64,000 nucleotides of DNA from Grammothele lineata (taxonomy: Eukaryota; Basidiomycota; Agaricomycetes; Polyporales; Polyporaceae): assembly GCA_002150815.3 (NCBI GenBank), contig NDFF03000089.1:1-64000 (forward strand). Reading direction: 5' to 3'. Below are positions 32,945 through 45,547 of this stretch, in pieces (the stretch's first letter is position 1; every line of letters starts with the position of its first letter). The translations under genes were made by a program, and so were the position numbers. The notes below the pieces were generated by a model that saw nothing but the letters and a program-made list of their open reading frames with translations, ran no database searches and was not told where the DNA came from.

Positions 32945-34423
32945 TCAGTAATATCGAACAGCAAGGGAGACGCTCCCCGCCATCCTCTCTCGCAGGGTCA
33001 CAAACGCCCGGTCGATCATAGACAAGTACCCCGCCCAACGCTCCCGTACCATCTCTCCGGCTGGCCTGTCCACGATTGTCATTTTCAGCCTATCCGGGGA
33101 CGGCGCTTCGATAACAAACTCGACACGAGTCAGGTGGGGATACCTCTCCGGCTCTAGCGCGGCCGCGAGTGCTCTAAACGGCTTGAGGGCGATTTTCCCC
33201 GTCGGCACGTCCTCTAGCTTGGACGTACGGACCACGAGCTGGAATGCCGTCAGGTGCGGGAAGGGCGGCTTCCCGGCGCGCGGAGACTCGCCAGACGACG
33301 CGGCGAGGAACGCGGCGAGGGTCTCTACGATCTTGTACACGTCAACGCGCGTCTCTGAGTCCTCCGTTCCGAATTGGTACCACTCGGAGCGGTACCGTAC
33401 AGACAGCGTACGGGGCTCGGGGAACAGTCCGAGGCTCTCGAGCGCGTAGCTCGGATCTATACCAAACAAACCAGGCCGCAAGGTCAGTCCTAAGCTCCCG
33501 CACGCCGCGCCCCCCCAGACATACGCACCGTTCCTGTGTATACTGTCCAACGTCGGCGGACGTTTCCTGACCAGTGTCACGTCAAGCGCCTTCATACAAT
33601 GCCCGCTCGTCCTCCCAAGGAACTCCACGAAGCGCGCCGCCCCGTCACACTCGATCCTATGCACCGACGCGGTCTGCAGCGCGCCCCTCCCTTCCTCCTC
33701 CCGCCACCCGGGAGCCAAGATGTGCCTGAGCGGGACGTCCGGCCAGCGCGCGGCGTTCGGGCCCGCGTGCACGCGGAGCGTGCGCACGCGCGCGCTGAAC
33801 GCCGCGGCGGCGGCCATGTCGAGCTGCGCGTCGTCCGCTGGCCGTTGAACGTAGCTCGGCCGGCCTTGCGCGCGCGCGACGCACACCAACGACAGCTCCG
33901 TGAGGGAGGGTACGGCGCAGAGCATGTTCGCGAAGCGGTTCTCGAGCTCGATGCGCACGTGGGAGAGGGAGAGCGCGCGGAGGTTAGGGAGGTGGCGGAG
34001 GGAGAGGGAGAGCGGGAGTTCGAGGCTGTAGGACGGAGCGTGCTCGGCAGGGTCTGGGATCGTGCCGCGTATGGGCCAGCCGACGTCCGAGGTAGGGAGC
34101 GGGGGCCATGAGCCGCCGTAAATGTGAAGCGACTTGACAAGGGGCGCGTAAGACGAGCCGGGGGCGAAGACTTCGAGGAAGTAGTTCAGTTCGGCGTAGG
34201 GCACTGGATCGGAAGGGTCCGGCGGGGCGTAGGGCTCAGCGTTGTCAACGAGGCGAACGGCGACATTGGAGAGGTGGAAGCGCGCGGAGGGGGCGAGTAC
34301 AGAGGAGGGTCCAGCCTCGACGCACGCGACGAGCGCGCGCCAGTCGTCGTGGAGGAAGTCGACGACGCGGTCTACGAGTTCTGGCGGGAGCGCCGTTGCG
34401 GAGTGGTGCGCTGCGGCGTTCAT
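32945..34423 (-). CDS. F-box-like protein 5
   Basis: Exons 33529-34423 and 32945-33456, joined over a 72-nt intron (33457-33528; GTGCGT donor, CTGAC branch, GTATAG acceptor), give 468 residues. The intron is a multiple of three and has no stop, so an unspliced reading is also open; I accept it as an intron because its phase and position match gene 4 exactly. The start MNAAAHHSATALPPELVDRV aligns with the gene 4 start, although the frame continues upstream to 34738. Same F-box plus leucine-rich layout as gene 4, with a C-terminal IDRAFVTLRERMAGSVSLAV. A tandem duplicate of gene 4, 256 bp away. Confidence 0.8.
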   Translation of the reverse strand: MNAAAHHSATALPPELVDRVVDFLHDDWRALVACVEAGPSSVLAPSARFHLSNVAVRLVDNAEPYAPPDPSDPVPYAELNYFLEVFAPGSSYAPLVKSLHIYGGSWPPLPTSDVGWPIRGTIPDPAEHAPSYSLELPLSLSLRHLPNLRALSLSHVRIELENRFANMLCAVPSLTELSLVCVARAQGRPSYVQRPADDAQLDMAAAAAFSARVRTLRVHAGPNAARWPDVPLRHILAPGWREEEGRGALQTASVHRIECDGAARFVEFLGRTSGHCMKALDVTLVRKRPPTLDSIHRNGAYVWGGAACGSLGLTLRPGLFGIDPSYALESLGLFPEPRTLSVRYRSEWYQFGTEDSETRVDVYKIVETLAAFLAASSGESPRAGKPPFPHLTAFQLVVRTSKLEDVPTGKIALKPFRALAAALEPERYPHLTRVEFVIEAPSPDRLKMTIVDRPAGEMVRERWAGYLSMIDRAFVTLRERMAGSVSLAVRYY

Positions 34424-37400
34424 CGCGCGGCACCGCAATGGAGCTGGAGAGTGATCAGCGTGTTGAGGGTCGTCTGGTGCCTTATATGCGCCGGGGGGCG
34501 GTGCAAACAGTCCTGATGATGACGGGGTCCTCTGTACGCCTACTACATAGTGAAAACGTTTAGTAAATTCACTATGTCGGAACCAGTGAACAATACGGTA
34601 GGATATGGGGAAATCGACTGAGACGCGGGCACAGGCGCCGGGTGAAAACATTGAGCAATCATAGTGAATCGAACGGGGAGGTTCACCCAATAACTTTCCG
34701 ATTTCACTACATTGATTCACTACACACGTGCATTGCAATTAGTCGATAGTTTCACCTACCTGTTCTAACTAGCTACTATCGAGCCTTTCTGGTACTTTTC
34801 GATATATATATATGGGATTTTCATACGATCGGATTGACAACGCGGAAACGGGGAAAAGCGATGTATTCATGTATTGAAGCTACTGGTTTATATAGGTATC
34901 GAAATAGACCAGCACAGTGCCAGCGTGCTCGACACGGGATGCGCATGCGCTGGGTCCTATAGATGATGACACACACATATATCCACCTCCACCCACCACC
35001 GCCAGCCTCCTTATCCATGCCCCCCTCTTCCGAGGCATCTACGCTGCCAGAGCACCGTTACCACCTGTATCGTTGTCACTGCTTCACCTGGAGTCCGCCG
35101 CATTCAATATCTTCAGATGTGGCCTTGACACCCGTTAGTATGCTTTAAGCATGTTCTCCAAGTGAGCACTCACGCGCTGTCGTAACGGTAGCCCCGCTGT
35201 CCTTGACACACCCCAGAACGGGGTAAACTTTCTAGCCTTGCGCACCTAGTAAACCTGTGAGCACCCCGACTGCCTAGCATCCGAAGCATATTACTCACTG
35301 CCCAAAAGCAACTGCGTCGACATCACATTAAGTAGGCGCATCTTACCAGTGTTCCAGTGCCATGGCAGCGGAGTGTTGATTGAGTAGTGTTCAACGGCAG
35401 GAGGCGGAGAGTGCGTGCGAGATGGTCTGTGAAGATTGACGGAACGGCATGGTAGCAACGTTCCGAAGTTGAGGAGACGAAGACGAGACGGGAAGAGAGA
35501 GAATCGAGGGGCGTCAGGCGGCTAGACGACCAGGCTGCGCGTGATCAGCCCGGATTAAGGGCAGGTCACGCGCTGCTGGGCAACGGACTTCGACACTTTC
35601 AAGTTTTGCTTGTTGGGCTTTGTGCTTGTTTCTCTGCTATGCCCTCCTCTGCTCCCTCTTTGTCCACATCAGCATCGCCAAGGGTGCTATTTTCCAAGAC
35701 AACTAGTGCGCTCTTCATTCATTCCGACCCAGGGACTGCCAGTGGGGTGAGAAAGACCCCAACGCCCGCGTTGAGCCTGGTGACACATACGAAGACCGTG
35801 CCGCAACTGAACCCGCTCCACCCGAACGTGAGGATGGATCCGAAGATAACGCGCGTCTCCGTCGTGCTGCTCACAGACGAGTGGGGGCGCGACCGTTGAG
35901 GGCTGGATGGACGTAGATATGGCATGCGAGGTGCGCTACAACGCGACGGTCGAGCGCGGGGCGGAAAGGGTTTGGGTGATGCGCTGCAGGGTGCCGCTCA
36001 AGGATACGAACAAGATAAGTGTATCTGGATAGATGAGTGGAACATGTTCTTACCCACATTGAGCCAGGAGCAGCTCAGCAACTACTCAAGGCGTGCTCGA
36101 CTCCCTTCTGCGGGCATGGCATCATGATCGACGACACAAAGGACTTCCTCCACAGTCACGTTGAGGCCTCAGACGAGCAGCAGATCCAGTGGCAGGCGTG
36201 CCACCGGGCCACCTCTCCGAGAGTAGGCTCGAGCGAAACCAGGGCCGTGAGAAGGAGCTTGCCCATCATGGAAAGTACAGGATGACACGGCTTTCGAAGT
36301 GCTGCTGGTGAGTCCTACTTCTCTTCCGCTCCCCGAGACGGTCCTGTGCACACGGTTGGAGTCTTGCTGCTATTGTACGTAGAAGTACATAGCGTGCGCG
36401 GAGACTCGCTTGTTCGAGCGATCGTGATGGGTACTACTGGCAGCGTGGGCAGTTTAGCGAGAATGTAACTCAGTAGTATATTTTCGGGCGGGTTCTTATA
36501 CTATGTGAACTATCTGCTATGGCGAAGTTCCTGCGCGTTGAATGCCTGTTCAAAGTCACCAAGCTGAAATAGTACTGATTCATGCAATAAACGCCGAAGT
36601 CGGCGGAGGTAAACCTTCGACAATAAGTCGTTACTATCAGCGCGCTCGATTTCACCAGTCGTATTCGTACCACCTATTAACTCCCACTTTCGCTGGTGAT
36701 CCGGCATATTCACCCAAGGTAGTCGTAAGGGGCACCACTTCCGAAGCGCACAGTGGTCAGCAAGCCATAGCCTGAGCTTCTGATGGTACACTGCTGTTTG
36801 CCGCAAGACAAGATGGCGACGCACCTCGCGAAGGAGTCTGAGTATTACTTGCTCGACCGTCCAAGGCACCTTTCTGCTTCCCGCGCCTTCCAACGTCCGA
36901 CCGTACTCACCATTTACGGCCCAAGAACGCCGCAATCGTCGTGCACGCTTCGCGCTTTACGAATCTGCTTGAGCGCGCGAGTACCTCGAGGCTGAGTGTC
37001 GTCAATACTCCTCGCGCAAACTGTAACATACACTGCGTACCCCGCAAACCGGCGGACACGGTACACGAGGACGATGGTCGTATGAGGACCAGCCGAAGCC
37101 CTATATCGAAGCACAGAGCATCAGCGAACACATACAACAAACCTAAGGAAGGCAGAAGAGAACAAAAAACACACACCGGCCTCGCGGACGCGCTAACAAC
37201 GTACCCGACGGGAACAGTCCCCGTACGAAGCGACGACCAGGACCACGACCCCCCGTGTAGCCCTACGTAGGCGATGCAGAGAGCTTCTAACGAAAAGCCG
37301 CGCCGGCCACGAAGCTTCAGGAACGCGTGACTTCAAGAAGGAACGATTGAGAGAGAATACATCGGTCCAGATCACAACCACCTGCACGGACCCCGACACC

Positions 37401-39842
37401 ACGGAGATCTGACTGGGCTTCCCAGCTCGGTTTGTCGCTGAGGGCCACCAATGCCACCACCACACACACACATACCCGCGTGCGCGTGTGGAAAACCGCG
37501 TTCTGCAAAGACTCATTCCCCCGGAGCGGTCGGCGCTGCTGTGTCCGTATTTGTGTCATGCAGTGAGTTTCGAATATGCCCACGGGCCAGGCGAGGTCTC
37601 CCGTCGTGTACTCCTGAACCTCCCGACGCGGTGCGGCGCGGCGTTCCTTATGCGCGTCCAAAGTGCCGTCCGGGTGTGGTCTGGAAACTGGGAATAAGCT
37701 GCGTCTAAGCAAGACGACTGAAGGTAACACGTGCGTGCGGGAGAACGTACCAATGTGGCACCCAGCTCGAGCATTGTGGCGAAGCGTGCATGGCCGCACG
37801 ACGGACTCGAGATCCGGATCGCACAATGCCTCGGTCCCACGGCTCAGGAACGCACGAGTGGGGAAAGCTGCAGAGAACGAGGTGCGTCGCTAGACTCGAA
37901 AGAGTGCTAGAGCGCGAGCCCATATAGACACTCGTTCTTTACAGCGAACAGGAATAACAGGAAATATATTGACCAGCGCTCGCTCTACCGCACCACGTCC
38001 GCCATCCCGTCGTCCCGGCGTCTCGCGGCCGTCCCGGACCTTCTGGGTACATGCGCGCTCGATTAACGGGCGGGCAAGCGCGAGAGACACAGAAAAATGA
38101 GGTTTCGGACGCACACAGTTCCAGGGAGCGTCTATGGACGTTAAGGCGAGTCTATTGCGCGTCTCGTAAGATTGAACGCTGCTCCATTTCCCGGGGTATA
38201 CGCGCGCGAAAGAAACGACCACAACTCGCTCAGAGGTCGGCACGCACCCCGCTCGACCACCCTCCAAGCTCACTGCCCAAAATCCCGCGCGCGGCTGGCC
38301 GGAAGCCCGGCCCCGTGCAGCCTGCAAGTAAGTTCGAGGGTGCGGGAGCAGTGCTGTCGGAGGAGCGGGCAGAGTTTGATACCGCGATACCGCGATACTG
38401 TACTGCACTTATCGCGGCGGATCCATCACTCCTAAGCTCGACTGAGCGCTCGAGCAGCTTCGCGGACAAAGCAGGCAAGAGACGCTCTAGGGACGGAGGG
38501 GGTGGGGCGGAGGAGAGGGGCGCGGTGATCTATGTGGACTCCGGTCGGAGGGGTTTACAGACCGAGGCGGTGCGGGCTGGCGTATCCGGAGAGCGAGAAG
38601 CCTCGAGAGGGCTGCTGTGTAGCAGGGGAGCGCCACGACGGGCGAAGGAGGACAAGAAGGGGAAGGAGAAGGCGCGGCTGGCGACCGGCATCTCGGTACT
38701 GGACTCGGCGGGGAGGGAGAGGACCGTCCCGCATTAGTACTGTAGGTCTTGTTCAATCTTTCGGTGGCGGACGGAGCACGGTAGCCTGCATAGCGGAGAG
38801 CGAACGAACGAACGGGGCGGGGCGCGCTCCGGGGTATGCGGTCGATGAACATTAAGCCGACGTGCCGCGAGCGCATACATACACGCGCACGACAAGAGGG
38901 GCGCGTGAGGAGGAGGATTGACAGATGAGCGCACGGAGGGGAGGAAGGCGCGAGGGGAGAGAGGATCGGCGGCAAGGGCAAGTGGACGGGTGGAGGGGCC
39001 CAACGGGCGGGTGGCGTCGGGCGGGACGAGGCGTTGACGGATGGCTGATGGCGCGAGAGAGAAAGGAGCGAGTCGTGGGCTGAGAGTAGCTTACCGGGCG
39101 AGGTAGCGAGCGAGCCTGGGGGCGAGGGACGAGCACACAGAGAAAGAGAGGCAAGAGCGAGGGCTTGTCGGCGTGATGATCACCCACGTGTGCGGGAACG
39201 GGGGCCTCGGGGAGGCTCGCGGGGGATGAAAGTGTCAAAGAGGAGCGAGCGGCGGGGCGCGAGGCGGCAGAGAAGACAAGACGGGCTGCGGGCTTGGGAA
39301 GAGGCTTGCGCGGGGACGGCGGACAGTCGACGTATGTACGAGCGCGGGGAGACGAGATGGGCTGAGTTGAGTTGAGTAGACGTCGTTGCCCTGGGAATTA
39401 TCGAGCCCGGGCGCACATCAGCCCTCGTCGTCGTTGATTCCGGCGTGTCCTAGAGGTCTGCTCCGAGAGCGTTCAAGACCGATCGGACGAGCAAAGGAGA
39501 GGAGAGCAGGCGAGCGAGCGACGAGCGTGCATCTGCCATCCCAAGCACCGCTCCTCGTCCCAGCGCGCGAAGCCCCGGCGTCGGCCTATCCACCGGCCCG
39601 GGAACAGAGGCCGCACGCCGGGAACGGCCGTCCCGCGCCGAGGAGGAAGGCCCGGAAAGGGAGCGCCGGCGGTCGCGCTGCACCGCCATGGGCGTCTGTG
39701 CAAGGCAATCGAATCGACGTCGTGTCGGGCCCACTGCCAAGCCCTGCAAGTGCGCCGCCTCCGCCTCTCCTCCTTCCCTCTCTCCTCCCTCCACCTCTCC
39801 CTCTCCTCCTCCCTTCTCCTCCCGACCCCGCAAACGCACGCC
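34424..39842. other. Gene-poor region between F-box-like gene 5 and the G-alpha gene
   Basis: No intact gene could be supported over 5.4 kb. Open stretches at 35606-35899, 36037-36285 and, on the minus strand, 36510-36935 have some protein-like character but no recognisable domain, start context or splice partners. They could be relics. The last 1.4 kb (38.4-39.8 kb) upstream of G-alpha is strikingly purine-rich on the plus strand until about 39360, then pyrimidine-rich, as in a fungal promoter/5' UTR. A TA dinucleotide run lies at 34803-34812. Confidence 0.5.
34545..34577. repeat. Perfect 10-bp inverted repeat with 13-nt loop
   Basis: Arms ACATAGTGAA (34545-34554) and TTCACTATGT (34568-34577) lie about 120 bp upstream of the F-box-like gene 5 start. 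Related strings (ATAGTGAATC at 34661-34670, ATTCACTAC near 34715) follow. It may be a regulatory palindrome or the remnant of a small transposon end. Confidence 0.5.
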
Positions 39843-42800
39843 ATGGCCGCCGTGGCCGCCAAGTCCTTCTGGTCCGCCCCCGACCCGGACGACCCGCTCT
39901 CCCTCGCCCTCCAGCCGCCCCCAGACGAGTCCCCGGACGACCGCGCCGCGCGCATAAGGCAGCAGGAGGACGCCGCACGGATATCCAAGGAGATAGACGA
40001 GGAGATCGCGCTCTCCAAGAAAGCCTACGAGCGCCGCAAGAAAGCCATCAAGATCCTCCTCCTCGGTGCGTCCCCTTCCTCTCCGTCGTGTGCGTCCCGC
40101 GCTGGAGCTTGCGGCGTGCGTTCCTCCAGGTCAGGCCGAGTCGGGAAAGAGCACCACGCTCAAGAGTGCGTTTCTCTCCGTTCTTTCTGTGCTCTGCCCC
40201 GCGCGCGCGTTTGACCGCCCCGAGCACAGACTTTCAGCTCGCCTTTTCGCCCGCACACTTCCACAAGGAGCGCGCGGCATGGAAGACCATCATCCAGCTC
40301 AACCTCATCCGGTACGTCCCTCTCCCTCTCTTTCTTTCTGCACCCATCTTCAACTCTACCCCGCCGCGCGCAGGAACGTCAAACGCCTCCTCGAAGTCCT
40401 CCAAGAAGAATGGGACACCACAACCCAAACCACCACCCCCTCCTCCATCGCCAAGGGCAAAGGCGTCGCGGGCCGCACCCCCACCTCCCCCGGCGTGCGC
40501 TTTTCCACCTCCCCGCTCACCGACAACCACCGCCGGATCCGGATGCGCCTCTCTGCGCTGCTGCCGATCGAGGAGGAGCTCATGGCCAAGCTCCTCCCGG
40601 ACTCGTCTTCCTCGGGCGCGGGGGGAGGGGGAGGGGGAGGGGGGAGGGACGTGTGCGTGCGCGCGGGGAGCGGGTGGAAGGGCGTCTTGGCTGCGCTCAG
40701 CGCCAACACGAGTACGATCCACACGCAGCCCGCGCCCGCGAAGCCGCTCGTGAGCGCGATGAAAGGCGGGGGGATCTCGCGCCCGAGCACCGCGGACGGC
40801 GGTGGGGGAGGGCCGGGGGGGAAGGGGGGAAGGGACAACCCGAGCGCGGTGCTCGCGGCGTGCAAGGACGACATCGCGGCGCTGTGGGAGGACGCGGTGG
40901 TCAGGGCCGTGCTGAAGAAGCATAATGTGCGGTTGCAGGATATGCCGGGCTTCTTTCTGAACGATGCGGCGAGGGTCGCCGCTGGGGGGTACGCGCCGTC
41001 GGATGGTGGGTATCTCGCTTGCTCGTTGTTGCTCGTGCTCATTCGGGACAGATGACATTGTGCGCGCGAGGGTGCGCACGCTGGGCGTGGAGGAGCACCA
41101 TTTCACGATGGAGAGCGGTACGTCGTCCTTTCCTCTCCCCTCTCCTTCCGTCGCGCTGCCACACGACGATCACTGTCCCACCGTCCGTCGTCCGTCGTCC
41201 CCCCTGCCCATCCCATCCCATCATCTCCCCAACTGACCATCCCATCTCGTCTCCTCCCATCCCTCATCTCGCATCTCACATCCACATCTCACATCTCGTA
41301 TCTCCCGACGTGCCCTGACTCGATAAACAGGTGCGCTACCAGGCACAGAGTGGTACATCTACGACGTAGGCGGATCCCGGAGCTGCGTACGTCCCCTCCC
41401 TCCCTCCTTCCCATTCCTTTCCCCTCCTTCCCCATCCTTTTCCCGCTCCCACTCACGCCCCCACGCACTTACAGCGCCAACACTGGATCCCCTTCTTCGA
41501 CGACGTCCAAGCGATCATCTTCCTCGCCCCGCTCGCGTTCAACCTCGTGCTCGAGGAGGACCCCAAGGTGAACCGCCTCGAGGACTCGATCACGCTCTGG
41601 CGCGAGGTGTGCGCGAACGCGCTCCTCGCGAAGACGACGTTGATTCTGTTTTTGAATAAGGTGCGTTTTTGGTTTTTTTCTGCGTCTCCTGGTTGTGAGG
41701 CGTTTTGTTTTCTTTCTTCTTTCTTTTCGCCTGCGCCCCGTTACGCGATCGAGGGCATTCGCGCCCGACCGACTCCGATCCGGACGGGGCAGTCCGAGCG
41801 GGGATTTCTAAGCCTAAGCTTCCGCCCCCGCGTCTGCGCCCGCGTCTACCCTCGCCGCCGCCGGCTTGTCTGTCCTCGAGGCCATGGCCAACGTGTCCGC
41901 CCGCCCGGCTCCACAGGACGCGCGTCCTGCGCAGGTGTACGTACGTGTGTATCGCATCGCGGCGCCTTTGGGACCACATCGTGACCGGATTGAAGATGTC
42001 GTGCGCAAGCTCAGTTGTGCCGTCGAGCTCGAGTAAAGGGCAGGAAGAAGGACGCGTCGCAGTCTTCCCCTGGGCCCTCTCGGGCCTTGTCTACCCAATC
42101 CTTCGTCCTCCATCTGGGGATACCGGACACCGGTATCATTCCTCTGACATTTGAGCTGACGCTGACTCTCGCACAGATGGATATCCTGCAGGCGACGCTC
42201 GCCGCGGGCATCCGCGTCGTCAAGTACGTCCCCAGCTACGGCGACCAGCCAAACGACGTCGCGAGCGTCACGAAGTGTACGTCATCCTTCCTTGTTCAAT
42301 GCTGAGGGTGGGCGTTATGGGCTGACGCGGACGTTCGCACAACAGACTTCAGAGACAAGTTCCGGGGATATCACGTACGTCCTCTCCTCTTCTGTCATCC
42401 TCTCTTACTCGCGCTTCGAGGGCCTCTCTCTGCTGCACCCACACCCACGCCTACGGCGGTGGGAGGGCCGGGATCCGCTCGGATCGTCAGGGGCATCCCA
42501 GTGTGTGTGCGCGAGTGCGTGTGCGGCAGCGCTGACCTCATCGCTCTTTTTCGGTACGCATACACGCACACAGAAACGGCTCTCGCCCCGCGCGCGCCCG
42601 TTTTACTGGCACGAAACGTCCGTCATCGTACGTCCCCTTCACTCTCCCTCTCTTCCTCTCTAAACCCAACGCTGACACGGCTGCGCACACAGGACACGCG
42701 CTCGACGGCCGCGATCCTAGTCGGAGGTGAGCCCATCTCTCTGACCTCTTACCTCTTACCCATTTGCCCGCGCGCCCGCGCCCGCGCGTCCGCGGAGTGA

Positions 42801-43139
42801 ATGCGGCGTCCGATGGGAACTTCGTGCTGATCACCCCATCACGCTTCTCTCCCCGCTTCCTCGCTTCCCTCTTCCGTTCTTCCCCCGTCTCCCGCCCGCC
42901 CGTCCGGCTCCCGCCGCGCCGCAACGCAACGCAAACTCTGCTTTGTCTCCGGCCGCGTCGCCGTCTCGCCGATCCTCCGTCCATGCCCCCGTGCGGCCCG
43001 GATTCGGTTCCCGACCCATCACCTCGCCGCACCACCACTCGTCGCTCGTCCCCCGGACCCCGATGTGGCACCGCGCACGACACCGACAGTTCGAGAAGGC
43101 ATCCTCCGCGCGCACCTGCAGAGCGTCAACGTGATCTAA
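39843..43139 (+). CDS. Heterotrimeric G-protein alpha subunit, large divergent type
   Basis: Twelve exons: 39843-40065, 40130-40165, 40230-40311, 40374-41005, 41052-41117, 41331-41386, 41475-41660, 42177-42276, 42346-42374, 42574-42627, 42693-42726 and 43090-43139. They close in frame to 515 residues; canonical G-alpha has about 350. Guanine-nucleotide motifs are the P-loop GQAESGKST (75-83), switch I RARVRT (329-334), switch II DVGGSRSCRQHW (from 358), NKMD (426-429) and TSVIDT (485-490). The extra length is a Gly/Ser/Pro-rich insertion in the helical domain (within exon 4, residues 114-325). The usual DVGGQ glutamine needed for GTP hydrolysis is serine here, and there is no N-terminal MG for myristoylation. 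G-alpha relays receptor signals at the plasma membrane; this one is probably slow or altered in hydrolysis (inference). Confidence 0.9.
41661..42176 (+). other. Long intron 7 of the G-alpha gene (516 nt)
   Basis: Lies between exon 7, ending in the codons for FLNK, and exon 8, starting MDIL, so it splits the NKMD motif. Most other introns of this gene are 46-88 nt; intron 5 is 213, intron 9 is 199 and intron 11 is 363 nt. I found no open gene inside it. Confidence 0.75.
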
Positions 43140-45547
43140 CCGCGCCCCCGCGCTCCGCCGCGCTGTACCCCGCCGCGCCACGCCGACATCGCCCCGTCCT
43201 ACTTGCCGCATGCAGTGTGCAATGCACCGCGTCAGGAGAGGCGGGTGTGGGGCGGGGCAGGAGACAGACACGTGCAAGTGGGGGTGGTGGAGGCGGATGC
43301 AGCGGGCGTAAAGAGGGAGAGAGGAGGGGGACAGACAATACCAGTCGGCGTCGCCGCATCCCTGCCCCGCTCGCGGTGCGAGATCAGGATCAAACTTTCG
43401 GCATGGGCGTGCGTGCATAGAGTGGGGGCAGGCCCGAGCTCCGCGCCCGCGCGCTCAACTCGCGCCCACTAGAAGTTCGTGGCGGCACGTAGACGCGGCG
43501 CGGGCGTCGGGACGTCGTCAGGCGACCGGAGCCGTGCGCCTCATCTCGTTGGGTCGTGTGGGCAGCGCTGTGGAACAGGAACGGTGATACCAACATGACG
43601 CGACGCCGACTTTGGGAAGACATACCCCGCACCTACATACCTCTCCTCTTCATCACCATTTTGGAACCTCGACCTCGTATAGCACACCGGACGTTGCACG
43701 CTATATCCCGCATCTCGCATCCCTCATCCTGCTCCTGCACATCATCGCGCGTCCCCGACTCCGGGGTGCACCCACGCCATCCGTCCTACACCGTTGTACA
43801 TACCCCCCGCATCCCGCGCGCCTTCTCCGCCATCACGATCCGCCCCATTTGCTCGTCCGTTTGCATACACTGCATCGCATTACATTATCCCCGTCGCTCT
43901 CACTAGTCGGTGTTGGCCACTCGCTCACGCCCCTCGTCTTCTCCCTACACGCCCCTCTTCGTCTGTGACACGCCATTCCGCGACGCGATGGCCTTACGAG
44001 ACGAGACTCTTGTACCACATTTTGTATCTATGTATCACTATCCCGCCCCGGCGGCCCTTGCTCTTTACCTATTCGCTTAATCGTAATCGCCCCGCGCCCC
44101 GCGCTCCGAGAGCGTCCCCTTCTCTCCTGTTCTCTTCGCGCGCGCGGTCACTGGTACTATCGTTAATCAGATGCTCAGTGCTCAACATCAGCATCGACTC
44201 GTCGTCATTGACGGTCTCGTTCGCGGTACGTGCGCAGTGCGAGATTCTGCTCGCGCAGTGACGTAGCTGACTGACGAACAGGTATCTGTCGATGCGTCCC
44301 CCGAGCGTGCTCGACGTGCCGACCGACCGATGGCTGTGCCCCCGCGGCCGCGCAGTCGTAGTCTGAACATGGCGCGTACGCGCGCGTGATATCGACGAAC
44401 CACTGCACATACGCGCGCGCGCGCGTCTTGCCAGAACTCCCCCGGAGTACCGTGGCGCCGCGCACTGATGGAGGCGACTTTCCCTAAGATTGTGCACCAT
44501 GACGACGACGTCAAGAGAGAAGCGTCTGTGGCGCGGCTGAGGAAGGTGTACATTGATTCATCTGGTGTGGTTGTGGTTATGATCGTGATGATGTCTACGA
44601 CCTTCTCGACGTCGGCCGTCCCGGGGGCCCGACCTTTGACAGGTTCAATCATCAGCCAGTGGCACCAGCGTGTCCGGCTTACGACTCAGACGTCGACGTC
44701 AACGTCAATGTCAACCGAGAAGGAGATGGGAGCGACGGTGCGAACGACCACAGTCAATGGTTCGAACGGCTGAACATTCGGACCAGACTTCTTCTAACTT
44801 TGACGAACTAGTCGCGAAGCTGCTCCCAGTTGCGCGTTGGCACTGCCGGGATCTGTAGACGTTCCGGGATCGATGGATGTATTGGGTTATCATCAATGCT
44901 GGTACGTCCGTGGTCATCGAAAACCGAGATAGAGTACGGCGAGTGATGCTCGTAGGACACCGATACGAGAGCTTCCGCGCCCACCGCATATCAGGTAGTA
45001 CCAGACCGCGACGTGCTTTCTCGCCCATTCGGACAGAGTTGCGGATCGCAGGTTCCGTACAGGACGCCGTATCTGTCGGGGTTCGGGTACGTTGTGACCA
45101 ACCAGAACACTGAACCGTCGCGAAGGGGGTCGATAGATCCTTGCTCGAATCTACGGCGGCGAGCATGGCTTCTTAGTTGTAACGAGGTTGCACAGTCGCT
45201 CTCTTAAGTTGCGATTTAGGGTTAATTAATCCGCATTGTGGGAGCAGCCGTCAGTTTGCAGTCTCATTCTGTATGCGAATAATTGTGACTCTCCGGACTG
45301 ATGTCGAGCATGGTTATTGATGTACGACCAGTAATGAGAAAGTCCTCATGCAACGCTTCCGCAGATGATTTACTCGAGACGGCGCATACATCAAACCACC
45401 CTTCATTACCCGCACTGCCTACCCACACGCAATCGCCTTTCCAATCATCTATGCGCCTCCTAAATTCGATCATGAGTATCGTCATTCTAGTTCGCGCTTG
45501 AAACGGACAAGACCTGAACTGGGAATTGCATACCATGTGCGCTCTCT
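43140..45547. other. Intergenic region downstream of G-alpha
   Basis: No supported gene. C-rich plus-strand stretches lie around 43640-44110, and a GC dinucleotide run lies at 44410-44425. Open stretches near 44190-44650 on the minus strand lack protein character. Confidence 0.45.

Noticed and set aside
32945..34738. Reading F-box-like gene 5 as one uninterrupted 597-residue protein
   Set aside because: The 72-nt in-frame segment has full splice signals at the same phase and place as the gene 4 intron, and the first 105 residues lie upstream of the start shared with gene 4.
36510..36935. Minus-strand frame of 141 codons with a helix-rich, Arg/Leu-rich product
   Set aside because: No homologous feature or splice continuation could be found; it may be a relic but is not supportable as a gene.
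44405..44425. GC dinucleotide run
   Set aside because: A simple low-complexity run without associated structure.
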